Below are positions 50,371 through 59,550 of a stretch of DNA of 64,000 nucleotides, piece by piece. Under the pieces are notes generated by a model that saw only the letters and a program-made list of their open reading frames with translations, ran no database searches and was not told the DNA's origin. The position numbers were made by a program, and so were the translations under genes. How positions within the stretch are numbered: the stretch's first letter is position 1; each line of letters begins with the position of its first letter. This DNA comes from an uncultured Croceitalea sp. (lineage in GTDB: Bacteria > Bacteroidota > Bacteroidia > Flavobacteriales > Flavobacteriaceae), in assembly GCA_947494805.1 (NCBI GenBank), contig CANLWK010000001.1, positions 744,001 through 808,000 of the forward strand, written 5' to 3'.

Positions 50371-52224
50371 ATGCACTTTGATATGGGAGAAATGATTTTA
50401 AAGAGCAAGAAAGATTTGGCAGAGCGCAAAGCTTTTGTCCAACATCTTATCAATGACGTCAAAGCGTTGGAACTGCTCTTAAGCGAAAAGAAGTTCGAAG
50501 ATGATATTGTACGTATCGGCGCTGAACAAGAGTTATGTTTAATTGATAAGAACTACCAACCGGCCGGCGTTAACCTTAAGCTTTTAAAAGCTATTGACGA
50601 CCCCCATTTTACTACCGAGTTGGCCAGTTACAATATCGAAATCAATCTTGACCCCTTTGAACTAAAGGGCAACTGTTTTTCTACTGTAGAACAACAAGTT
50701 CGTGCACTATTGCAAAAGGCGGATGCAGCGGCTGACAAGATGGGTGTTAGGTTGTTGCTGGCAGGTATTCTACCAACCATCAGTAAGCGTGAGGTCTCAC
50801 TGGATTTTTTGACTCCGATACCCCGATATTTCGCTTTAAACGATGCGTTGGTTGCCAATAAAGGCGGTGATTTTAAGTTGAAGATCCGTGGTGTTGATGA
50901 GCTATATCTTAAACATAATTCGGTTTTGTTTGAAGCTTGCAACACCAGTTTTCAATTACATTTGCAGGTACCATCGCACGATTTCATTTCAAGCTATAAC
51001 TGGTCACAGGCCATTGCAGGCCCGGTGCTTTCAATATGCTGTAACTCTCCCATGTTGATGGGGCGAGAGCTTTGGAAAGAAACACGTATTGCACTTTTTC
51101 AACAAAGTTTAGATACCCGTAAATCTGGTTATGTGCTGAACGATCAAGCCCCGCGCGTTGGTTTTGGCACCCATTGGGAGCAAGGCTCGGTTGCAGAAAT
51201 ATTTAAAAAAGATGTTTCAAAGCATCGTGTTTTATTGACCAAGCCGATTACCGAAGGTTCGCTTGAACAAATGGAGAGAGGGGAGGCCCCTAAACTTGAA
51301 GCCCTGCGCTTGCACAATGGAACAGTATATCGTTGGAATCGCCCTTGTTACGGCATCGGCGGAGGGAAACCTCATTTGCGTATCGAAAATCGATATATCC
51401 CCTCAGGTCCATCAGTTACGGATGAAATGGCAAATTTTGCCTTTTGGATCGGGTTGATGAAAGGGCGCCCGGCAACATATGATAATATGGCATCACATAT
51501 GGATTTCAAAGCGGCAAAGACCAATTTCATCAAAGCGGCCAGAACAGGTAAAGAAACCATGTTTTTATGGGATAATGAATTGATCAGCTCAAAAAAGTTG
51601 CTACTGAACAAGCTGTTGCCCATAGCCTATGATGGCCTGCAAAAATGTAACATTGCCCATGAAGATATAGATCGTCTACTTGGTATTATTGAAAAACGGG
51701 CGAAAGGAAGTACCGGTGAACAATGGCAAGTACGCAACTTCAGAAAGCTGCAAAAAGTCTATAAGACCAATACCGCATTACAACATTTAACCAAAGCCAT
51801 GTGTGAGAATCAGAAGAAAGCATTGCCAATTCATGACTGGCAAGAAATAGTGGTTTCTGAGCAAGATAAACGGATGAATCGTCTTGTAAAAGAGGTCATG
51901 TCTACCCATTTGTTCAAATTGTACGAAAATGACTTTGCAAGCATGGCTCGTGCCATCATGGAGTGGAACCACATACATCACATACCCATAAAGAATAACA
52001 ACGGTGACTTATCAGGACTATTGACATGGAGTTATCTTGAAGGTCTTGATGTTGACCTCGAAGAGGTTTTGGTAAAAGATATTATGATAAAAGAAATTAC
52101 TACGGTGGGTCCGTATACCACAATAGCCGATGCACAAAATTTGATGAAAAGTACTGGTTATGGTTGCCTACCGGTCTGTGACCATGGATCTTTAGTTGGT
52201 ATTGTCAGTAAAACCGATTTATAA
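50371..52224 (+). CDS. GCS2-like carboxylate-amine ligase fused to a CBS pair
   Basis: A 617-residue protein (605 if the ATG at 50383 is used). Residues about 45-440 match the glutamate-cysteine ligase 2 type: RIGAEQELCLID, ELASYNIEINLDPF and RIENRYIPSGPSVTDEM. A helical part follows. The C-terminus (about 505-617) is a CBS pair (MSTHLFKLYENDF, HHIPIKNNNGDLSGLLTWSYL, YGCLPVCDHGSLVGIVSKTDL). It would ligate an amino acid to a gamma-carboxylate under nucleotide control. It is paired (2-bp gap) with an M14-type amidohydrolase. The product is unknown. Confidence 0.85.
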   Translation: MHFDMGEMILKSKKDLAERKAFVQHLINDVKALELLLSEKKFEDDIVRIGAEQELCLIDKNYQPAGVNLKLLKAIDDPHFTTELASYNIEINLDPFELKGNCFSTVEQQVRALLQKADAAADKMGVRLLLAGILPTISKREVSLDFLTPIPRYFALNDALVANKGGDFKLKIRGVDELYLKHNSVLFEACNTSFQLHLQVPSHDFISSYNWSQAIAGPVLSICCNSPMLMGRELWKETRIALFQQSLDTRKSGYVLNDQAPRVGFGTHWEQGSVAEIFKKDVSKHRVLLTKPITEGSLEQMERGEAPKLEALRLHNGTVYRWNRPCYGIGGGKPHLRIENRYIPSGPSVTDEMANFAFWIGLMKGRPATYDNMASHMDFKAAKTNFIKAARTGKETMFLWDNELISSKKLLLNKLLPIAYDGLQKCNIAHEDIDRLLGIIEKRAKGSTGEQWQVRNFRKLQKVYKTNTALQHLTKAMCENQKKALPIHDWQEIVVSEQDKRMNRLVKEVMSTHLFKLYENDFASMARAIMEWNHIHHIPIKNNNGDLSGLLTWSYLEGLDVDLEEVLVKDIMIKEITTVGPYTTIADAQNLMKSTGYGCLPVCDHGSLVGIVSKTDL

Positions 52225-52226
52225 CT

Positions 52227-53423
52227 ATGCCACAAGTGTATAGTGACCCCATAATTATTGAACACACGGTCAATCGTGTTATCGACCATTTGAAAGGTGG
52301 TGATAATGGCCCTACTTTGGTTTTTTTTGCAGGAATACATGGAAATGAACCCGCTGGGGTACTGGCGCTTCAACAAGTATTTGAAAACCTTCGTGAAAAG
52401 CGTTTTAAGATATCAGGAAATATTTATGGCCTCGCAGGAAACTTAAATGCGCTACAGAAGCAGATACGGTACCAAGATGAAGACTTGAACCGAATTTGGA
52501 ACAGTGAGAAACTACAAAAGGTCAATGAGAGTGTAACCGCTGATCTTCATTCTGAAGAACGGGAAATGTTATGGTTGTATGAACAGTTATTGACCATTTT
52601 GAACAATAGTGCCCCCCCATTTTATTTTATTGACCTGCATACCACCTCAAGTGAAACATTACCATTTATTGTGATGAATGATAGTATGCTGAACAGAAGG
52701 TTTGTGATGAACTACCCTTTGCCCAAAGTATTAGGAATAGAGGAGTATTTGCATGGCGCACTATTGAGTTTTATCAATGAAATGGGGTATGTTTCATTTG
52801 GTTTTGAAAGTGGTCAACACGATGAGCCATCGGCGGTTTCAAACAATATTGACTTTATACATTATACGTTATTGCTGACATCATCTGTTCAAGCAAATAA
52901 AAGATGGTCAAAACAAGTAAGGGGCAAGGTTCATAAAATGTCAGGTATTGCTTCCAGCTTTTTCGAGATTACCTATGAACATCGATTGACCGCTTCAGAT
53001 GAGTTTGAAATGTCACCCGGCTTTGTGAATTTTCAAAAGGTTCAAAAAGGAGTTAAGGTAGCAACGTATAACGCTGATGCCATAGTGGCTGAAAAAACTA
53101 CCCAAATATTCATGCCTTTGTACCAAACCCAAGGTAGTGAAGGTTTTTATTATATTCAGCCCATACCTAAGTTCTTCTTGTGGCTCTCAAAATATCTTAG
53201 GAAAGTGAAACTTGATAATCTTTTGACGAAATTACCCGGGGTACAATGGCAAGACCAAACCAAGAGAGCATTGGTTTTAGATACACGTATTGCCAAATAT
53301 ATTTCAAAATCAATTTTTCACTTATTGGGTTATCGTGTGCGACAAGTTGATGCTTCGCATTTAGTACTAAGGAGTAGGGAAGCAGCCTCACGAGAGAATG
53401 AATATCCTAAATCATGGAAGTAA
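52227..53423 (+). CDS. Succinylglutamate desuccinylase/aspartoacylase family (M14-like) enzyme
   Basis: A 398-residue protein with the zinc site HGNEPAG (H, E) and the third ligand in FIDLHTTSS. A conserved substrate-binding stretch NRIWNSE and the FESGQHDEP Glu region fit the AstE/ASPA family. It would hydrolyse an N-acyl amino acid or small amide. Since it starts 2 bp after the GCS2-CBS gene, it probably acts on the same or a related amide. It ends at a bidirectional terminator. Confidence 0.84.
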   Translation: MPQVYSDPIIIEHTVNRVIDHLKGGDNGPTLVFFAGIHGNEPAGVLALQQVFENLREKRFKISGNIYGLAGNLNALQKQIRYQDEDLNRIWNSEKLQKVNESVTADLHSEEREMLWLYEQLLTILNNSAPPFYFIDLHTTSSETLPFIVMNDSMLNRRFVMNYPLPKVLGIEEYLHGALLSFINEMGYVSFGFESGQHDEPSAVSNNIDFIHYTLLLTSSVQANKRWSKQVRGKVHKMSGIASSFFEITYEHRLTASDEFEMSPGFVNFQKVQKGVKVATYNADAIVAEKTTQIFMPLYQTQGSEGFYYIQPIPKFFLWLSKYLRKVKLDNLLTKLPGVQWQDQTKRALVLDTRIAKYISKSIFHLLGYRVRQVDASHLVLRSREAASRENEYPKSWK

Positions 53424-53458
53424 AAAAGCCCTGAAGGGGAATGTCTCCAGGGCTTTTT
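53423..53458. terminator. Bidirectional terminator
   Basis: AAAAAGCCCTG (53423-53433) pairs with CAGGGCTTTTT (53448-53458) around a 14-nt loop. A/T tracts on both sides serve the M14-like gene and the TonB gene. Confidence 0.85.
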
Positions 53459-53480
53459 ATTTAGTTTTAGTGTTACTTGC

Positions 53481-54206
53481 TTATTGTATCATAAAATTGA
53501 TGGGAACACTGTAGTTGATCCTAGCTGGTGAACCGCGTTGCATGGCCGGTTTCATTTGCGGCAATGATGCTATGATGCGTTCTGCCTCGCGTTCTAAAAG
53601 ACGGTCTGGCCCACGTTTTCTGATATTGGTTACCGTTCCCTTACTATTGATTTCAAATTGTACAAAAACACGACCCTTAATCTTCATTTCAAGTGCAGCT
53701 GGCGGGTATGTGAAATTTTCCTTAATATGCTCTTGGACCATTTTGTTAAAACAGGCCTTACGTTCTTTTTCTGTTTTACAGGGTTCACAACCAGGAAATA
53801 CAGGCACTTTTTCAATGATGGCAAAGGGCACCACAATATCCTCTTCTTCTTCACCTACATTAACATCGTCAACGCTGATAATAGCATCTTCAATATAGGT
53901 GTCTTGGCTACTTTCGGTACTTTCAATTATGGTTTCTTCTACTTCTTCGACATCTTCAACAATTTCAATGACATCTGGAGCGGCAGGAGGTGGAGGTGGA
54001 GGTGTCGTACGGACCATTTCTGTTACCGGAACTTCTTCGTCCATATTATCTTGCACCTCTAAAACCTGTGCAAATTCTTCATTGGTGTCATAAGTCTTAT
54101 ACTCCAACATTCTCCATGTGGCAAAGAGCACTACAGTCAACCCGATTACAAAGTACAGGCTACTATTTCTATTTAGATCTGCTTTGGGATTTTTTTTGAG
54201 TTCCAT
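53481..54206 (-). CDS. TonB-family energy transducer
   Basis: A 241-residue protein with one membrane helix (about 16-33), a Pro-rich stretch (TTPPPPPPAAPDV), an acidic periplasmic linker and a TonB C-terminal domain (about 165-241: NFTYPPAALEMKIKGRVFVQFEINSKG, ending RINYSVPINFMIQ). A CxxC pair (GCEPCKTEKERKAC) is conserved in flavobacterial forms. It couples the inner-membrane proton gradient to outer-membrane receptors. The FNR-like promoter suggests that it energises the NosA-like copper receptor under low oxygen, but this is inferred. Confidence 0.88.
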   Translation of the reverse strand: MELKKNPKADLNRNSSLYFVIGLTVVLFATWRMLEYKTYDTNEEFAQVLEVQDNMDEEVPVTEMVRTTPPPPPPAAPDVIEIVEDVEEVEETIIESTESSQDTYIEDAIISVDDVNVGEEEEDIVVPFAIIEKVPVFPGCEPCKTEKERKACFNKMVQEHIKENFTYPPAALEMKIKGRVFVQFEINSKGTVTNIRKRGPDRLLEREAERIIASLPQMKPAMQRGSPARINYSVPINFMIQ

Positions 54207-54262
54207 GACAATTGATATTGATTACGAAATAAAAGTACTTTTACTATGGCGCAAAAAACATG

Positions 54263-54274
54263 ATAATTGTCAAC
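54263..54274 (-). promoter_or_regulatory. FNR-like box, TonB gene
   Basis: The sequence is TGATAATTGTCA. The nearest -7 element TACTTTTA (54237-54230) begins 31.5 nt from the centre, 2 nt further than the standard spacing. Confidence 0.72.
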
Positions 54275-54294
54275 TTTTGAATTTTAACACATTT

Positions 54295-55041
54295 CTATTG
54301 CGAAATTTGCAATGAATTAGTATTGGTGAAGTCATATTTTGCTTTTTTATAAAAGTTGGTCTTGAATAAAATGACCATTCGAATTCGGTCAAAATTGTTT
54401 GGCCCAACATGATTTTTCATATATCCGATTTCAACATTGAGGCTTTTTGTGATTCGTCTGCCCAAACCAAGATAGAAACGGTTTTGGTTGATATTAGCCT
54501 GTTCAAAATCTAAAAAGGGCTCATCAAACACTTTTAGATATAAATGCTTGGATAGGTCTTTTGTGCATTGTAATCGATACCGTAAACGTAAGTTGAAAAT
54601 ATCTTCTGTAGGTTTTGAAATCCATCTTTGTTCCAGTCGAAATCGTTGTGAAACTTTAGAGCTGTAAAGTTTGGTGTTATAACAGAATTCTTGATAGGTC
54701 CAGACCTGTGTGGTTAGGGTTTCAAATTCGTCATGACCAAAAGGTTGGGTGTCTAAATAAGCGGCACCAACAGTAAAGTTATATTTAGTGTTGGGGGCAT
54801 AGGTCAATCCTGTTCTGAAAAAACCAAACTCCGTGGTTTCTGCCAAATTATAGGCCCTTATGATGCCTACCGTTGGTATTCTCCACTTTTCGGCTATACT
54901 GTTAGTACCAGAAACGACGAGCCATGTGCCAGTGGCATCTCGTACTTCATGTTGTGAAAATAAGGTTTGGGTAAACAGTATCACCATGCCTAAAAGAAGT
55001 ACTTTTCTAATGATACCTGCTGAGTAGCGGTATTTCGCCAT
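54295..55041 (-). CDS. DUF2490 family outer-membrane protein
   Basis: A 248-residue protein with signal peptide to about 29. The mature part is an antiparallel beta barrel with WRIPTVGIIRAYN, EQRWISKPTEDIFNLRLRYRL and a closing RIRMVILFKTNF, as in DUF2490 proteins. It is predicted in the outer membrane. Its FNR-like box (55097-55108) has the standard spacing to GAACTTTG (55073-55066). The role is unknown. Confidence 0.82.
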   Translation of the reverse strand: MAKYRYSAGIIRKVLLLGMVILFTQTLFSQHEVRDATGTWLVVSGTNSIAEKWRIPTVGIIRAYNLAETTEFGFFRTGLTYAPNTKYNFTVGAAYLDTQPFGHDEFETLTTQVWTYQEFCYNTKLYSSKVSQRFRLEQRWISKPTEDIFNLRLRYRLQCTKDLSKHLYLKVFDEPFLDFEQANINQNRFYLGLGRRITKSLNVEIGYMKNHVGPNNFDRIRMVILFKTNFYKKAKYDFTNTNSLQISQ

Positions 55042-55096
55042 AACTCATCAATGTGAAATTAAGGACAAAGTTCTTACTGAATGAAAAGTAAAAGCA

Positions 55097-55108
55097 TGAT
55101 AAATGTCA
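55097..55108 (-). promoter_or_regulatory. FNR-like box, DUF2490 gene
   Basis: The sequence is TGATAAATGTCA. The centre (55102.5) is 29.5 nt before GAACTTTG (55073-55066), a -7 element with one mismatch. Confidence 0.78.
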
Positions 55109-55153
55109 TCATTCATAAAAAATGCTGATTTTTTAGTTTTTAAAAGTCAAAAC

Positions 55154-55165
55154 TGACATCTGTCA
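55154..55165 (+). promoter_or_regulatory. FNR-like box, usp-SLC13-pckA-pfkA operon
   Basis: The sequence is TGACATCTGTCA. The centre (55159.5) is 29.5 nt before TACTTTTG (55189-55196), a perfect -7 element, in front of the universal stress protein gene at 55234. Confidence 0.82.
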
Positions 55166-55233
55166 TGTTTTTAGAAAGGCTCTGAAAGTACTTTTGAGGT
55201 GAAATAAGATATGACAAATTAAATTTCACAGGT

Positions 55234-56025
55234 ATGAGTAATATTAACAAAATAGTAATCCCATTTGACTTTACAGAACCGGCCATTGCTGCGTTGGACT
55301 ATGGACTGAAGTTTGTTGGTTTTGAGAGACCAATATTGCTTGAGGCAGTCTATGCAAGTAGTAGCGAAGTCACAGAAAATGAGAAAACAGAGGTAAGGGA
55401 AAATTTCTCTAAAATAGTCGATTCCTTAAAAAGGCACACTAAAATCAGACCGACCCTACGTGTATTGCACGGCGATTTAGTTGACACTATTTTAAACGAA
55501 CGTAATCAACAAGATGCCGATTTGATACTTATGGGCACTTTGGGCGATGTAAGTGTTGAAGAACACGTTACCAACACGGCAAAGTTGGTTTTAGAGGCAG
55601 ATTGTCCGGTGATTACCGTGCCCTTTGGCCCTGAAATGGATATTCCAAAAAATATTGCACTAGTGCTTGGTAAAGAAGAGATTGAGAATCCGAAAGTACT
55701 TGGGTTGTTATTGCACATTGCACGAAGCTTTGATGCCAAAGTACATGTGCTGACCATCTATAAAGAATCAATTTATGGGGAGAACGCTGTGGTAGAAACC
55801 AATGAGGAGTCTCTAGAATACTACTTAGAGCATTTTTATGCAGAGCATAGCTTCACTAAGAATGAAGACATTGAAAAAGGTATATATGACTATATTGAAG
55901 AGAAGAACATTGATCTATTGGCCATATTACCACGAAACCATGCCCAAAAAACCAAACCATCTGAAGGCCGTTTGACCAAACTGTTGACCCTACATGCAAC
56001 AGTACCTGTCTTGACCTTAGATTAA
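55234..56025 (+). CDS. Tandem universal stress protein
   Basis: A 263-residue protein with two Usp domains. The first (INKIVIPFDFTEPAIAAL, GTLGDVSVEEHVTNTAKLVLEA) is typical. The second is more diverged and ends LTKLLTLHATVPVLTLD. The FNR-like box gives it class II control. It leads a tightly spaced set of four genes (18, 25 and 14 bp gaps) with the transporter, pckA and pfkA. Confidence 0.86.
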   Translation: MSNINKIVIPFDFTEPAIAALDYGLKFVGFERPILLEAVYASSSEVTENEKTEVRENFSKIVDSLKRHTKIRPTLRVLHGDLVDTILNERNQQDADLILMGTLGDVSVEEHVTNTAKLVLEADCPVITVPFGPEMDIPKNIALVLGKEEIENPKVLGLLLHIARSFDAKVHVLTIYKESIYGENAVVETNEESLEYYLEHFYAEHSFTKNEDIEKGIYDYIEEKNIDLLAILPRNHAQKTKPSEGRLTKLLTLHATVPVLTLD

Positions 56026-56043
56026 TGGTATAGCGCATTGCAT

Positions 56044-57882
56044 ATGTTGACACTACTCTTAATCTTATCAATCACGATCATCTTGTTCATCTGGGGTAAA
56101 TTTCCACCTGACGTTGTTGCCCTGATGTCAATGTTGAGTTTGTACCTCACGGGTATTATTGATCTAAAAGAAACCTTAAGTGGTTTCAGTAACACCACCG
56201 TCATTATGATTGCCGCCCTTTTTATTATAGGAGAAGGGCTTTCGAGAACAGGTTGGACAGCTTTGGCCGGTCAGCGTTTTGTCAGCTGGGCGGGCAAGAG
56301 CATTCCAAAACTATTGGTCATTGTTACCTTGGGGGCTAGCGTACTCTCTGGCTTTGTGAGCAATACTGGTACAGTGGCTGCTTTATTGCCAGTCACTGTA
56401 TCAGCGGCTTGGAGCGCAGGTACCTTGCCCTCTAAACTACTGATGCCCGTGGCATTTGGTTCCAATACCGGTGGATTGCTCACCCTCACAGGTACACCCC
56501 CGAACATTATCGCCAGCAACACGTTGGTCGATAACAATTTAGAAGGATTCTCCTTTTTTGAATTTGCTTTGATTGGCCTGCCCTTATTGGTCATTGCCAT
56601 TGTTTATTTCAGATATATAGGATATCGATTGTTGCCAAAACGACAAACCAATGAACGCCCGGCCGATATTGATGCCGAAATGCATAAGTGGATTGAAAAC
56701 TACAGTATAGGTGATAACCTGTATCGTTTACGTGTACGTTCCATGTCACCCTTGATCAACACGAAAATTGGAGATTGGAACTTTGAACAAGAACATCAGG
56801 TCGCGGTCATGCGGTTAAAACGTAGACACCCCAGTCCGTTACAACAAAAGGTGCCGCTATTTGTTGAATTGCCCGATGATGCTACCGAGATGCGCTATCA
56901 TGATATTATTACGGTCAAGGGTGCGCCCAAAGCCGTAGATAAATTGGTGGTACGTTTCAGTTTGGGGGTAATACCAACACCAGCAGAAAAAGATACCTTA
57001 AAAAACGAATTGATCAGTCAAGAGGTGGGTATGGCAGAAATGTTGATTACCCCAAAATCGGTATTTGTCGGTCGTACCGTGAATCTTGGCAAATACTTAA
57101 AGAGTTCAGGAGTGCAACTGTTGGCAGCTTCTAGAAACAATAGGCCTTTATCTGGTAAGTTGAAGATTGCTGCAGGTGACGCTTTTGTGATTCGAGGGCC
57201 ATGGGAGAACATCGAAAACCTAAAGAGCTTGTATGAAAATTTGGTTATTTCTGGAAGCCCAGAAGCCCTTTCTAAAAACGTATCCAAATTAAGCGTTCGA
57301 AGCTACATAGCTATGGCAGCCCTAATACTGATGATATTGTTATTGGTATTCAAGGTGTTTCCAGGAGCCATTACCGCTTTGATCTGTGGAGGTATTATGC
57401 TGCTTACTGGATGCGTTCCCATTACCAAAGCATACAAGGGCATCAGTTGGACCAGCGTAGTCATGATCGCTGCTATGATTCCCATGGGTACGGCATTACA
57501 AAAAACCGGTGTTGCAGAAATGGCTGCGAATGGCTTGGTAGATATCTTGGGGAGTATACACCCTACAGCACTTTTGGCAGGTATTTTTTTATTGACCACG
57601 GCCTTTAGTCAAACCATTAACAATTCGGCAACTGCAGTGTTGATGGCGCCAATAGCATTGTTGGCGGCTACCTCATTGGGTGTTTCGCCAAAACCATATT
57701 TGATAACAGTGGCCATTAGTGCTTCAACCGCATTTTTGACCCCTGTAGGTACGACCACGAACGCCATGGTTTTATCCGCTGGCGGTTACACGTTTTTAGA
57801 TTATGTAAAGGTCGGTGGACCATTGTTGTTGCTCTTTTTTATTACAACAATATTGCTTGTACCACTGATTTGGAATTTTTAG
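56044..57882 (+). CDS. SLC13 family transporter with TrkA-C domains
   Basis: The ATG at 56044 is preferred over a TTG at 56038. The protein has about 612 residues. Helices cover 1-190, then two TrkA_C/RCK-C regulatory domains (about 210-300 and 310-395), then helices to the end. Motifs include GFVSNTGTVAALLPV, FGSNTGGLLTLTGTPPNIIASN and FSQTINNSATAVLMAP, the repeated NTGT/NNSAT signatures of SLC13-type Na+/dicarboxylate or sulfate symporters. Substrate is unknown. Operon position before pckA favours a C4-dicarboxylate. Confidence 0.87.
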   Translation: MLTLLLILSITIILFIWGKFPPDVVALMSMLSLYLTGIIDLKETLSGFSNTTVIMIAALFIIGEGLSRTGWTALAGQRFVSWAGKSIPKLLVIVTLGASVLSGFVSNTGTVAALLPVTVSAAWSAGTLPSKLLMPVAFGSNTGGLLTLTGTPPNIIASNTLVDNNLEGFSFFEFALIGLPLLVIAIVYFRYIGYRLLPKRQTNERPADIDAEMHKWIENYSIGDNLYRLRVRSMSPLINTKIGDWNFEQEHQVAVMRLKRRHPSPLQQKVPLFVELPDDATEMRYHDIITVKGAPKAVDKLVVRFSLGVIPTPAEKDTLKNELISQEVGMAEMLITPKSVFVGRTVNLGKYLKSSGVQLLAASRNNRPLSGKLKIAAGDAFVIRGPWENIENLKSLYENLVISGSPEALSKNVSKLSVRSYIAMAALILMILLLVFKVFPGAITALICGGIMLLTGCVPITKAYKGISWTSVVMIAAMIPMGTALQKTGVAEMAANGLVDILGSIHPTALLAGIFLLTTAFSQTINNSATAVLMAPIALLAATSLGVSPKPYLITVAISASTAFLTPVGTTTNAMVLSAGGYTFLDYVKVGGPLLLLFFITTILLVPLIWNF

Positions 57883-57907
57883 AACAACCTTTTAAAATAA
57901 TTTTTTT

Positions 57908-59536
57908 ATGAATGCCATTATGGAACAAACAAAATCGCTAGAAAAGTATGGTATCATGAGTGATAACGTACATTGGAATTTAGATGGGGAAACCCTGCAA
58001 CGCATGACCGTAGAAAAGGGTATGGGCCTTGAAAGTGAAAATGGTACCCTGAGTATCAATACCGGTAAGTTTACGGGCCGTTCTCCAAAGGACCGTTTTT
58101 TGGTAAAGGATGATTATACCAAAGACCGTGTATGGTGGGGCCGAATCAATAAAGCTATCTCACCAGATAATTTTGATAAACTTAGAAACGAGATTGCCAA
58201 ATATCTGTCTGACAAAGAGGTTTATGCAAGGGATGCAGCCGTTTGTGCACACCCTGATTATACCATGAACGTGCGGGTTGTAACCGAGTACCCATGGTCA
58301 AATTATTTCATTAAAAACATGTTTTTAAGACTTTCAGAAAAAGAGCTTGAAAACTTTGAAGAAGAGTGGTTGGTGCTCTGCGCCCCAGGCTATGAATGCC
58401 CAGACCCAAAAGCGTATGGTATCATTGCCGGTAACTTTTCTATTCTTGATTTTACCCGTAAAATTGCGTTGGTTGGTGGGTCGGAGTACCCAGGTGAGAT
58501 GAAGAAAGGGATTTTCTCAGCGTTGAACCTGATTCTTCCAGTAGATAAGAACGTGTTGCCGATGCACTGTTCGGCAAATGTTGGGGAGGAAGGGGATACC
58601 GCAATTTTCTTTGGACTTTCTGGTACGGGTAAAACAACCTTATCGGCAGATCCGAATAGAAGATTGATTGGCGATGATGAGCATGGTTGGACAGCTGAAA
58701 ATACCATTTTCAACTTTGAAGGTGGTTGTTATGCCAAGGTTATCGATCTCACCGAAGAGAAAGAGCCAGATATTTATCGTGCCATTAAACCGGGTGCTTT
58801 ACTTGAGAACATTGTTTTTAAAGAAGGAACCAAAGAAGTAGATTACTTTGACAGCTCAATTACCCAAAATACACGGGTGAGCTATCCCATTGATCATATT
58901 GACAATATTCAAGTTCCGTCATATGCAGAAAACCCAAAGAATATCTTTTTCTTGACCTGTGATGCGTTCGGTGTGTTGCCTCCGGTTTCTAAGTTGACAC
59001 CTGGTCAGGCCGCATATCACTTTATTTCAGGATATACCGCTAAAGTGGCTGGTACCGAAGCAGGTATCAACGAACCGGTACCCTCTTTTTCAGCATGTTT
59101 TGGTGAACCTTTTATGCCTTTGCACCCGGCAAAATATGCTGAGATGTTAAGCAAAAAAATGACCGAAGCGGGCGTAAACGTTTGGTTGATCAATACCGGA
59201 TGGAGCGGCGGACCTTACGGTGTAGGTTCAAGAATTAAATTGAAGTACACCCGAGCTATGATTTCTGCAATCTTGGAAGGTGAATTGGAGAAAGTGGATT
59301 TTGATGCGCATCCTATTTTCGGATTGCACATGCCAAAGTATTGCCCAGGTGTACCTACCGAAATTTTGGATCCTATGAACACATGGTTGCAAAAAGGAGC
59401 CTATGTAAGCAAAGCCATACAATTGGCACATTCATTCCACATTAATTTTGATAAATTTGCTAGTGAAGCATCAGAAGATATTCTGAACGGTGGGCCACTT
59501 ATTGACTCTCACCATAGCTTGAACGAGCATTTTTAA
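57908..59536 (+). CDS. pckA: ATP-dependent phosphoenolpyruvate carboxykinase
   Basis: A 542-residue protein. It contains FTGRSPKDRFLV, the kinase-1a P-loop GLSGTGKTTLS, the kinase-2 GDDEHGW, and the conserved CSANVGEEGDTAIFFG. It interconverts oxaloacetate plus ATP with PEP, CO2 and ADP. Under an FNR-like operon it may run in the carboxylating direction toward succinate, but the direction cannot be read from sequence. Confidence 0.95.
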   Translation: MNAIMEQTKSLEKYGIMSDNVHWNLDGETLQRMTVEKGMGLESENGTLSINTGKFTGRSPKDRFLVKDDYTKDRVWWGRINKAISPDNFDKLRNEIAKYLSDKEVYARDAAVCAHPDYTMNVRVVTEYPWSNYFIKNMFLRLSEKELENFEEEWLVLCAPGYECPDPKAYGIIAGNFSILDFTRKIALVGGSEYPGEMKKGIFSALNLILPVDKNVLPMHCSANVGEEGDTAIFFGLSGTGKTTLSADPNRRLIGDDEHGWTAENTIFNFEGGCYAKVIDLTEEKEPDIYRAIKPGALLENIVFKEGTKEVDYFDSSITQNTRVSYPIDHIDNIQVPSYAENPKNIFFLTCDAFGVLPPVSKLTPGQAAYHFISGYTAKVAGTEAGINEPVPSFSACFGEPFMPLHPAKYAEMLSKKMTEAGVNVWLINTGWSGGPYGVGSRIKLKYTRAMISAILEGELEKVDFDAHPIFGLHMPKYCPGVPTEILDPMNTWLQKGAYVSKAIQLAHSFHINFDKFASEASEDILNGGPLIDSHHSLNEHF

Positions 59537-59550
59537 ATCGAAGGTAAAAC

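Noticed and set aside
55210-55221. Another FNR-like half-site TGACAAATTAAA before the Usp gene
   Set aside because: Only one half matches and it lies after the predicted transcript start.
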